In this document: one piece after another, positions 38,946 to 48,377 of the stretch
Numbering within the stretch: position 1 is the stretch's first letter
Layout of the letters: each line of letters starts with the position of its first letter
DNA from: Spatholobus suberectus
Lineage: Eukaryota; Streptophyta; Magnoliopsida; Fabales; Fabaceae
Reading direction: 5' to 3'
DNA: 64,000 nt
NCBI GenBank assembly: GCA_004329165.1
Contig: CM014729.1
Coordinates: 10,795,019-10,859,018 of the forward strand
Notes under the pieces: model-generated
The model's input: the letters and a program-made list of their open reading frames with translations, nothing else
Told to the model about the DNA's origin: nothing
The model's database searches: none
Position numbers and translations under genes: made by a program

Positions 38946-39546
38946 GTAAATCTCATTAAAAATACAGAAGAAATAAAAATATATAAGATATTTTTTTAAT
39001 GTTAATAATGAAAATTATATTTTATCAGATAATATCGAATAATTTAAAGAGTTGAAAATTTTTAAATTGAAAAGGACATTGCTTAAACAAATGTTTAAAT
39101 CAAAACATATAATTTTTTTTTGGCTAACAATGTTATAGGTACGAAATATCTACTAACTTTGCTGATAACTAATCCTTGCTGGGAACCTACGCTGACAACT
39201 TTTAGTGGGATCTGTCCTTCCAACAACCTTTTGTCCATTTACAATGCTCAAAATTGAGACCTTAAGAGATCCGAGTCCAATTCTACCCGGACCAACAAAC
39301 ATCATTTTATATCTATTATAATTTGATATGATTAATCAAAATTTAAAATTAAGTTAATATTGACTAAATTTAAGTAATTGTATCTCTTCAATTTGATATG
39401 TTTTGTGAGGATTCAAAATTTAACATTCAATTCAATTTTAAAATGAAATTAATTAAACTTAAGTAATAGTGTTTTAAAGAAATAAAAATAAAAATAAAAA
39501 TGAGAGAATTTAAGAAAAGTCACGTGATTTAATGATGAAGAAAATA

Positions 39547-39998
39547 CACTAGTGTGGAGAACATTTTAAATCAATTAAAAACAAATTTTCAAAATAGTTG
39601 ATGAACCAATTTAGATACAACGGACATAAAAAATGGGAATTTTTTAAATCAGATGTTGAACCGATTTAAAAATGTATTTTTAACTTGGTTATTCCATAAT
39701 CGAGTTAAAAGAGGATTACCACAATTTGCAATCAAAGTACCACAACTCAACTAGCTTTTCCACTTCTGATTCATTAATTCATTTTAAATTGGTTTTACTT
39801 GTAACCGATTTAGAAAGGTTTACTTCTTAAATTAGTTGTATGAGAACCGATTTAAAAAGATCTTTTTAAATCGGTTTTTATGCAACTAATTTAAAAAAAT
39901 TTCACTTATTTACAAAATTGTCACAGTATTTTTTAAAAAAATTGGACTTGAAAAACCAATTTCAATTCTTGTTATAAAAACTATTTTTTGTAGTAGTG
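39547..39998. mobile_element. CACTA-type non-autonomous element
   Basis: The left end begins CACTAGTGTGGAGAAC. The right end reads inwards CACTACTACAAAAAATAG, the typical terminus of plant CACTA elements. ATA flanks both sides (39544-39546 and 39999-40001), matching the 3-bp duplication of this superfamily. The interior repeats the motif ACCGATTTAAA and its complement several times, as CACTA subterminal regions do. It is 452 bp and non-coding. The left end is more diverged. Confidence 0.7.
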
Positions 39999-40044
39999 AT
40001 AATTCCAAAACATCCCCGTATTAAAGAATGAAGTCTCAAATTTA

Positions 40045-40668
40045 TATATAAGGATAAATTGATATTATTTGTTTTGAAATACATACTTAAATATATTTTA
40101 ATTTTAGTTTTGTACTTTTTTAGATTTAACTATACACAATCTTAAAATATATATATTATGTCAATTAATGAATTAATTTAATCCTGTCTCATGCACTACT
40201 AAGTTTTAATTAGGTCAAATTGAAATCTAAATAAATAATCCTATTAAAATTTAAGTTTTTGTTAAAGGCATATATGACCCTTCCTACCTCATTAATTTGG
40301 ACTAATTTAAAGTTAATTTTGACAGATTGAGGTTTAATTTTAGAAACTAAACCTAATATATTTTTAAGACATGTTTAAATTATACTATGAGTCGTCCTAA
40401 TCCAAATCAGTTTGTGATATATTTTGTATTGATAAAACTTCTTAACTTAATGAATAATATGATATTATTTTATATTAATATTATCTATCTTAAAGTGTAT
40501 ATTATAAAATATAACTAAATCATGGTTTTATAATATACATACAACACACATATATATGTATATGTAGAAGGATAAATTGATACAATTTGTTTTGAAATAC
40601 ATACTTAAATATATTTTAATTTTAGTTTTGTACTTTTTAGATTTGACTATACACAATCTTAAAATTAT
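40045..40668. repeat. Direct repeat pair of about 110 bp
   Basis: A block with TTTGTTTTGAAATACATACT, TTTAATTTTAGTTTTGTACT and CTATACACAATCTTAAAA occurs at about 40050-40160 and again at about 40570-40675, some 515 bases apart, with few differences. It suggests a local segmental duplication. Confidence 0.75.
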
Positions 40669-40683
40669 TATATGTCAATAATA

Positions 40684-40684
40684 A

Positions 40685-40727
<43 letters not shown>

Positions 40728-40733
40728 GATATA
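40684..40733. repeat. (AC)n(AT)n microsatellite
   Basis: A compound dinucleotide run, (AC) for about 25 bases followed by (AT), immediately next to the second copy of the 110-bp direct repeat. Confidence 0.95.
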
Positions 40734-40969
40734 TATTAGATTGGTCTATTATGTCAATAAATCTAGTTGATTTGGTATTAATATCTCATATATTATTGGT
40801 TGTAATTCAGAAATAAAATTGATAGTAAATGTTTGAATTAGGTTTCAATCGTGTTGAAAATAACAGTAAAAGAAAAAAATTTTTCTAAAACGTTCATTTA
40901 TATTAAAATGGATTAAAATGTAATATATCTTCTTCTTCTTTTTTCTAAAAAGAAGAGTGTATATTTTAA

Positions 40970-41140
40970 GAGTTTAATTTATATATATTATAAATGTAAA
41001 ATATGTTTACATAGTAATCTAATAAGTTTTGACCATTTTTTCACATTATCCTATTCATTATATGATGTGGTTATAAGATAAAATTTTATTAAATGTTTGT
41101 GTAAAAATATTTTATACTAACAATGTAATAAATTAAACTC
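40970..41140. mobile_element. TIR element related to the 183-bp MITE family
   Basis: GAGTTTAATTTATATATATT on the left pairs with the complement of AATGTAATAAATTAAACTC on the right. The interior has ACATTATCCTATTCATTATA, also present in the copy inside the hAT element at 59338-60275. The length is 171 bp. No target duplication is clear. Confidence 0.6.
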
Positions 41141-41154
41141 ATAAACTCATATTT

Positions 41155-41158
<4 letters not shown>

Positions 41159-41188
<30 letters not shown>
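41159..41188. repeat. (AG)n microsatellite
   Basis: An uninterrupted AG dinucleotide run of about 30 bases. Confidence 0.95.
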
Positions 41189-41190
<2 letters not shown>

Positions 41191-41700
41191 GTAATAAACA
41201 TCTGTTAAGAAAATTAACCATTTCCTCAAAATAAGCCACTTAAATCATGTACAATTTAAACAGGCATATTTCCATTGGAATTTATTTCACTTTAATATTA
41301 ACTATTGGATCCTGCTAATGAGTGTGTGAGGAACACTAATTAAAAATAATAAATAATTTTTTTGTTAAAAATTATAATAAATGTGCATTAATAACTTTAA
41401 CGTTATATTTTTTTATAGGAGTAATTTTTATTTTTAATTCATTGATTAGTGTTTTAAATGATTAACATTCTCCTTAATTAATTTTTCAAGAGGTTCAGCT
41501 CGTCAAGTTTTAATTATAACTATTAGATTCTTAAAGTGGAGTTTATACGAAAAGAAAAAAGAACAACCTTTTCTTACATACCTTAAATTATGATGAATTA
41601 GAAAGTGAGTTAAAAAAAACAAAATGAGAATGGGTTATGCCATGTTCAACCGGAGCGTGCTAGCCTATTCCTATAAAAAGAAAATTTCTGAACCGAGTAA

Positions 41701-41994
41701 GGTAAACGCTTTTAAGCTTCGGTACCAGAAACATGCCGTATAAAGTGTAAAAAAGCACTTAAACTATATAATTTATTCTTCCTCCCAATATACAAAATCA
41801 TAGCCTATGCTTTTCTACGTTCTACCAAACCAACAAGTAACTTTGTGTTAAGGTAAACGCTTTTATGCTTCAATATCACAGGCATGCTGTATAAAGTGTA
41901 AAAAGACACCTATACAATTCAGTCATAATTTATTCTTCTTCCCCGTATACAAAATCATAGCCTGTGCTTCTTATACGTTTCTACCAAACCAAAA
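41701..41994. repeat. Tandem duplication, period about 151 bp
   Basis: GGTAAACGCTTTTAAGCTTC at 41701 and GGTAAACGCTTTTATGCTTC at 41852 begin two units that share TATAAAGTGTAAAAA, AATTTATTCTTC, ATACAAAATCATAGCCT and end in TTCTACCAAACC. They lie just left of TIR element copy B. Confidence 0.85.
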
Positions 41995-42086
41995 AGAGAA
42001 AAGGGGACTCCAAAGAAGTTTCACTCCTAAGGCTTCGTTTCCGCAAAGTAGTCGAGAAGAGAAGTTCAGCGATTTTACTGTTTTTT

Positions 42087-42537
42087 GTTCGTTTGGTAGT
42101 GAAGAAAAGTGACAAAATATTTGAAAAAATACATGAGACTCACCATTAAAAAATTCTTTACAAAATAACAAAGAATTGCACCGAAATGTAATTCAAGTGT
42201 AACAAAATCAATTTTGTTATATGTTATTTGCAAATAGCAAAATTGATTTTGCAATATGGCAAAACGATTTTATGCTCCCCTTCCCCAGTTCTTAATATGC
42301 CCCTCTCCCTCCCATCTGTTTTATATAATAATAATAATAAAATATTAATAATAAAAATGAATAATAATAATAGTTAAAATAAAAATAATTGCAAAAAATT
42401 AACTTTTCTTCTATTTTTCTTTTGTTTCTCTCCAACTAAACAATTTTAACTTTTACTTTATTTTTTACTTATTTTTCTTTCTTTCTCTTCTCTTTTCTTT
42501 CCTTTTTTTTTTTTATTTCTTTTTTCTACCAAACAGG
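42087..42537. mobile_element. TIR element, copy B of a local family
   Basis: GTTCGTTTGGTAGTGAAGAA on the left and, inwards from the right, CCTGTTTGGTAGAAAAAAGA form the inverted ends. The interior matches copy A (37893-38452) along most of its length. It contains a short inverted pair around 42200-42260 (AAAATCAATTTTG / CAAAATTGATTTTG) and a (TAA)n tract. No coding sequence is present. Confidence 0.65.
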
Positions 42538-43262
42538 TGCATGACAAGCAGCATCAGCTGTAATAATAATACCCAATCATGGGCAGACAAACATGGTAAC
42601 GTTAGACTGTCCAGTCTTGCTCGTGACAAATACCCTTGCCATAATTTTCAAAAATAAGCCCAATATTTGTCGATCTTTGAAGCTTTTAATTTAGTTGGCT
42701 GCAGCTAGCTAGCATGATCAATGGTGGCCAATATGCCAAGTAGTCAGGTGAGGTGACTCATGTTTGCTAGCTATCCTGTTTTCCCGCGGGTGACATGCAT
42801 TGATTGATCTTCCAAAACAGTCTTTACCTATTTGTTCCTGTTCATGTTAACAAAAGACGACATAAGAGAAAATAACAAATGCTAACCAGGCTCGAGTTAA
42901 CAAAATAAAAGTAATAAAAGTATTTACTACATTAAAAATATAAAAAAAATTTAATTATTATTCTTTTAATAGAACATATCAAATATTTCTTAACCAATGT
43001 GTACTTATTAACAGAACTAAAAGAAAATTACTAATTGTAATCTCGCCTTTCCCACATCATGCCAAACTAAACTCATAGATGTTACTTTGTCTTGTATACG
43101 ACAACAGAATGGATAGGAATGGCAAAAATTTCCAATTTAATAGTTTTGGATTAGAAGAATGTTAGTGTCACATTCTTTTCAACACACTTTTAGTATTAAG
43201 TAAAGTTTTTGTAGATTTTGGTAATGATATAAATTTTATTTTCTATTTAATATTATTTTTAT

Positions 43263-43445
43263 GAGTAAATAACGTATGCATTGATATTGTAAAAGAATTT
43301 TACATTATCATTCAATGATAAACTGTTATATATAGTAAGTTTATTTTCTTTTACAATAATTATCTTAAAAATTATACTAACAATAATTTTTAATTGATTG
43401 ATAATGTAAAATTTTTTACACTCACAGTACACACAAATTAGACTC
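43263..43445. mobile_element. MULE-type MITE, 183 bp
   Basis: GAGTAAATAACGTATGCATT on the left pairs with the complement of ACAGTACACACAAATTAGAC, then TC, on the right. Both inner arms carry ATTTTACA(T)TATCA-type sequence. It is flanked by TATTTTTAT (43254-43262) and TATTTCTAT (43446-43454), an 8/9 match to a 9-bp duplication. Length and structure equal the element at 52865-53047. Confidence 0.75.
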
Positions 43446-44275
43446 TATTTCTATTCCTTTTTATATGTCAACTTTTGAAAGAAAAATTTCTTCTTAATTA
43501 TTTGTCCTTTTAGAAGTTTAAAATAACATTAATAATCAATTATTGGCCGATTATTGATCAATTCTAAGATTATTCGATTTTGAGAATGAACTACTAATTT
43601 TGTCCATTCTTAATCTAATTAGTTGAGCCGATTGATTCGATTTAGGTGCAGTTTGTTACACATTAAAAAATAATTCTGATATAAAGTAATTTAGTAATTA
43701 TTTTTAGAGATTTTAAAAAAGTAAAAGCTAATTTATGTTTGTTCATAATTCATAAAAATCACTTTGTTTTAAAAAAATAGCTAATTTTATAAGAAATTAT
43801 TTAAAATAACTTCTGATTTTAATCGAATTTAAATTTTTTCGGCTGATTATTTTGAAAAATTGAAACAAAAACATGGCTAAAAAAAGAAGTTGTTTTCTAA
43901 AAAGAAGCGATTCTTTTATGCAAAAAATTGTAACATTTAAGGTGTATTATTTGAACTTTAAGTTTTTAAAAATTTATTATTCAAAACTTAAAGTATACTG
44001 TCTTCTTTTTAAAAAGAATTAAAAATCACTATAAACTACTACTATAAAAGCCGTCCATATATCCTCATTAATAAATCCCATAAGATCTTTAAAATTAAAG
44101 ATCAAGATACCATGTGTAATATGCGAGATACCGAAATTAATTGTTCCGAGTTCAATGACTTAAAACTTCTTATAAATGAACATGGCGCATTTATGGTCCA
44201 TCATTATTTTATAGTGACATTTAAGCCAACTCTATAATCAAGGTGGTCTTCTTTCCCGAAACAAAATGAACCAAA

Positions 44276-44385
44276 CACAAAACCTTAATTTGAACACCAA
44301 GGTTCCAAGCATTGCTGCTATACTCCCGAACACAAGACCTTAATTTGAACGCCAAGGTTCCAAGCTTCGCTACTAGTACCGAACA
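44276..44385. repeat. Tandem duplication, two 55-bp units
   Basis: CACAAAACCTTAATTTGAAC at 44276 and CACAAGACCTTAATTTGAAC at 44331 start two units that both continue with CCAAGGTTCCAAGC. There are a handful of substitutions. Confidence 0.85.
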
Positions 44386-44399
44386 ACTTATTAATTTTA

Positions 44400-44850
44400 A
44401 AAATAAGGTCTTCCTAACCAATGTCTTTAGGGTACTGGTTAAGGAATCAATAAGTAAAATTTTTTTATTAAAAGTGTTTCATTAAAAATCATGGGAGACT
44501 GCACTGTTAGACTTTTCAATATTTTTTTTTTATTTTTGATTCTTTAACCAATGACCTTAAGACACCTGTTAACATTTTCCTTAAAAATATTGTCTCGTTG
44601 ACTAGGATAATCTTTAGTGAGTGTCCTGAAGGTCAATTAACAAATACTGTAAATAAATACTAAATAAATAAAAGTCTTGATAACTTGTGTGAAATATTAC
44701 TAGTTGAGAAATCAGTAAATAATTTTTTTCTATTAAAAAGGACGGTGAAATTACATTGAGAATCGCAAGATGGTATGTTAATAACATTTTTTTCATAATT
44801 TTTTAAAAACTTTTTAACCAATGTCTTAAGTGTACTTGTAAAACATTCTC
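44400..44850. mobile_element. Two related foldback MITE copies
   Basis: Around 44410-44580 a block begins CTAACCAATGTCTTTAGGGT and ends with ATTCTTTAACCAATGACCTT and AAGACACCTGTTAAC, which are complementary to each other. A second block (about 44615-44850) contains matching pieces: a GAGAAATCAGTAAATAATTT-type middle and TTTTTAACCAATGTCTTAAG at the end. They look like adjacent copies of one small hairpin element. Limits are approximate. Confidence 0.55.
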
Positions 44851-45317
44851 CAGTAAATAAATAAATAAAGTATTTTATTCGAAAAGTGATTTATTTATTC
44901 TTATTTTTAACGTGTATTTAAAAGCACATGGTAAGAAGATAAAAAACAAAACATTATTAAAAAATATATATTATGTTGAAAGCATAAATTTCTTTTGTTT
45001 TTTTAATTATTTAAATTGTTTAGTATCATATATCAGTGTTTTCACACTATTTAACCATAGATATATATTATAAAAACATGAATTATATTAAAAAAATGTT
45101 AAAATTTACTATTCTAAGTAATTAAAAAATATTTAGTATACTATATATTAAATGACCTCAATTACAATTCTCGATCGGGACATTCATATCAACAAGACTT
45201 TTCTTTGAGGCTTACTTGAAAAGTTAGTGTTAAATGACTTTTGTATTTTTGATATAATGAATACATTAATTAATATTTGTTTATATTTTTAACTTCGTTA
45301 ACTTACTAGAATACCTT

Positions 45318-45318
<1 letters not shown>

Positions 45319-45361
<43 letters not shown>
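45319..45361. repeat. (GT)n(AT)n microsatellite
   Basis: A GT run of about 16 bases followed by an AT run of about 27 bases. Confidence 0.95.
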
Positions 45362-45403
45362 AGTCCTTAATATACTTTTCACTCTCACTTTCATTAAATA
45401 TTA

Positions 45404-45685
45404 CTTCCTCTGTCCCATAATAAATATCACCTTAAAAGAAAAAATAAGTCTCAAAATAAGTACTATTATTTTAACTTTTCAATGTAATATTAATTACTCT
45501 TTTTTCTATTTATAGCCCTAATAATATTTTTTAGAATGTTGTTTTTGTGCCTACATTGTTTTTAGCAAAAAATATTAATAATAAGGTTAATTTTGTAAAA
45601 TTGTTACTCTCTTTTATCTATTTAATTATTTTTCTTGATCTGTGTAAAAAAATCTAGGACAATACTTATTATGGAATGGAGGAAG
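45404..45685. mobile_element. Stowaway MITE, 282 bp
   Basis: CTTCCTCTGTCCCATAATAA on the left and, inwards from the right, CTTCCTCCATTCCATAATAA form the inverted repeats typical of Stowaway elements. TA flanks both ends (45402-45403 and 45686-45687). It has no coding sequence. Confidence 0.9.
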
Positions 45686-46038
45686 TATTTTTTTTATAAA
45701 TCAAAATCAACAAAATATAATATAAATCTATTTATATTATTTCTTTTAATTTAGTAAAATTATTGAAAAACAATAATAAAATTTAAAATTATTGTTCTAA
45801 TTTTTAACACGACAAATTATTTGAAATAGGTAAAAATATGAAAATTAATAATTATTTGAAAATATATACAATTACTAAATTTCAAGTTATACTTAGACAA
45901 TTAATATGGCTTTTTGTGTTATTTTATATTTATATACTAATTCAATATATAATTTAATGAGATACTTTTAATTAGTTTTTCAACTTTCTGCTTTTAGTTC
46001 TACGTTTTAAACAACTTTTTAAGTTTTTAGTTATCTTA

Positions 46039-46692
46039 GTGCCCGTTTAGGGTGATTGCAAGTTTTTGATTTTTGGTTTTTAAATGCAATTTTTAAAACA
46101 AAATGCTTTTGGCTAAAATAGAGCTAAAATGATTTTTAAATCAATTTCAAAACACTTTTATATTCATTTTCAAAATTAAGAAAAAAGGTTTCGTGAATTT
46201 GGTTTTTAGTTTTTACGAAAATAAACATTACTACATTTGACAGTGACCCTTCTTGCCACCACCACAACCACTACTATTGTTGCTGCTGCTACCACCACCA
46301 TAGGCACCACCCCCACCCCCATCACCATCACTGGCACAACCATCACCATCACCATCACCAGCACAACCACCACCATCACTGTCACCTCTACCATTGGCAA
46401 TGCCACCACTACCGCTACCACTGGCACCATCACCACAACCGACACCATTACAACTGTCGTCATTAGCATCGTCGTCACCACCATAATCACTATCATCATC
46501 ACCTTCATCACCATTGCCGCTACCTTTGCCGCCACCCCACAAATATATCCTTAAACTAATTTTAAGTGAGTTTATTTTGAAACCAAAAATTAGATTAAAA
46601 AAAAAACTAAAACTAATTTTGAAAAACTAAAAATTGGCTATAATTTTTGAAATTTTCAAAACACATGACTGAAAACCACCCCTAATGGGCCC
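46039..46692. mobile_element. PIF/Harbinger-type element with a trinucleotide core
   Basis: GTGCCCGTTTAGGGTGATTG on the left and, inwards from the right, GGGCCCATTAGGGGTGGTTT form the inverted ends. TTA flanks both sides (46036-46038 and 46693-46695), the duplication expected for PIF/Harbinger. The 654-bp element carries an imperfect array of ACC, ATC and ACT triplets at about 46250-46540. This array keeps several frames open on both strands and creates spurious valine-, glycine- or threonine-rich open frames, which I do not call genes. The 25510-26205 element appears related. Confidence 0.8.
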
Positions 46693-46695
46693 TTA

Positions 46696-47231
46696 TGGTT
46701 TAGTTACTTAGTTTTGCTAGATACACTTCTAATGTATTTTTTTTACAGATTTTGTCTTCTTTTTTTTTATTTGTTCACTTGTGAAAGAAACTTTTTATTT
46801 ATTTATTTGTACAATTGTAGGTTTAAGATAACATCAATTATTATTTTTTCAATTATATCCTTATTTCTACTCAATTATCAAATGTTTTACATTATTATTA
46901 TTATTATTATAAGTTATTTCATGCATTTAAAAATTTAAAATTTACGATTATTTTTCAACAATTTTTTTCTCCTAAAAAATGTTACCTCTAAATTTCTCAA
47001 CAATGTTTTTGCCTTTCAGTTTTATCTCAATAGCCTCATATCCTTTGTTATAATTTATTATGTAAATTTTTTGTTGTTATATCCAAATAAAATTAATTAT
47101 TTTTCAACAAATTTATCCAAAATAAATATAATTCTAATTATAATCGATTATAATTAATTTAATTTTTGTATCTTCCCAAACACACCATTAAAAATTATAT
47201 GAATAATGATGTATGATTGGTTGATAATGTA
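46696..47231. other. AT-rich intergenic, no gene seen
   Basis: AT-rich sequence between a PIF-type element and the Pack-MULE candidate, with a short (ATT)n tract near 46893. The open frame at 46714-46938 is low in complexity. Confidence 0.5.
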
Positions 47232-47459
47232 ATTTTTTTTGAGTAAATGATCAATTCAGTCCCTAAAATTGTAACTCGTTGTCATTTAAGTCCCCGAAAA
47301 AAGTCCTCAAAATTGATCTCCATCACTCAATTTAGTCCCAAAATGAATATTCATTACTTAACACCATCAATGGTGCTTACTTGGCATGTTAAGTGCTAGC
47401 TGTCCTACCACGTAGGTTCCATGTCATAGGAACAAAATGAAAATTAAAAAAAACTTCAT

Positions 47460-47690
47460 CTTCTACACTAGTCTTTTGTATCTCCACCACCCTTCCCTTC
47501 TTCTCTCCAATCTGCACTCAACTTCATGAACAACCTCCTCAAGTTCATGACCCTATCGTCAAGACCGTCAATGACATTTGAGAAGAGGTCGTCACCGATG
47601 GCCACACCCAAGATGTCGACGACTATGGCACTGGTGAGGCCTTGAAGGAGATGACCTTTAAGGATTTCATCCCCAAGATCGGTGCTGACA
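47460..47690. other. Unassigned GC-richer segment inside the Pack-MULE
   Basis: This segment is less AT-rich than its surroundings and reads open on both strands. On the minus strand it gives a frame of 77 codons that includes SAIVVDILGVAIGDD. On the plus strand a frame broken by one stop includes DPIVKTVNDI and GEALKEMTFKDFIPKIGADK. Either could be captured exon sequence. I do not recognise the family. It directly abuts the end of the UGT fragment. Confidence 0.4.
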
Positions 47691-47968
47691 AAGGGGTTCA
47701 TCCTCCTTTCATCACCATCCTCACCACCATCTCTATTTGCTTCTTTCCCACCACACCTCCTCCAACCTTAACTCCCACTCCCACTCCCACATCTTCTTCC
47801 ATCATCCCATCCATCCTTTGCTCCGTGTTCAACGACCATGCAACCACGGTAACCCCTAGCGCCACACTTTCGATCATGGAGTTCCACCCATAGTGAGGCA
47901 GTAACACGCCCATTGACGCGTGCCGCAGAATTGCCATTTGCAACTGCGCCTTCTTACAATGGCATTAG

Positions 47969-48377
47969 TGTAACGCCTGACTGCTGTTAAGATCGAAGAC
48001 TGTCCCCACAAACCAATACAAGACTTTTTAACGTGCTTTGTCCTCAATTACATGTTTCCTAAGAAACTTTCTAAGAGGTCACCTATCCCAAAATTGCTCC
48101 AAGTTAAGTACGCTTAACTGTGGGGTTCTTAAGTGATGGGCTACCAAAGTAGATGTATCTTGTTGGTATATGTAGTACTTATTAATTCCTTTAAGCTATC
48201 CTCAACTATACAGCCCCATACCTGCACAACTTCTGGATCCCTCTCATTCTAATGTGTATTCGGTTCATTCACGTGCCCCTCCCGTTGGAAGCTTGCTAGG
48301 AGTCGCTCCTTGTTCGTGCCTTATCTCTTTTACATCAATTATCACTCCTCGCCCTCGTTAGCGCCTGGGATGTTACA
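47969..48377 (-). mobile_element. Solo Cassandra LTR with 5S-like sequence
   Basis: A 409-bp insertion begins TGTAACGCC and ends GATGTTACA on the plus strand. It is flanked by the perfect 5-bp duplication ATTAG (47964-47968 and 48378-48382). On the minus strand it starts TGTAACATCCCAGGCGC and contains a 5S-rRNA-like segment with the internal RNA polymerase III promoter regions (AGTTAAGCGTACTTAACTTG, then GGGATAGGTGACC). This is the hallmark of Cassandra terminal-repeat retrotransposons in miniature, whose LTRs carry 5S sequence. Only one LTR is present, so it is probably a product of recombination between two LTRs. It interrupts the UGT fragment and is therefore younger than that capture. Confidence 0.88.
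48055..48150 (-). other. 5S-rRNA-derived promoter segment within the LTR
   Basis: Read on the minus strand the segment aligns by eye with the interior and 3' half of plant 5S rRNA: box A-like AGTTAAGCGTAC, an intermediate region, and box C-like GGGATAGGTGACC. It is diverged and is not a functional 5S gene. In Cassandra it supplies a polymerase III type promoter. Confidence 0.75.

Noticed and set aside
46206..46554. Overlapping valine-, glycine- and threonine-rich open frames on both strands
   Set aside because: They are generated by an imperfect ACC/ATC trinucleotide array inside a PIF-type element; no start context, domain or codon pattern supports a gene.
47642..47893. Plus-strand open frame rich in proline and threonine
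   Set aside because: Mostly antisense to the UGT fragment, whose conserved blocks lie on the minus strand.
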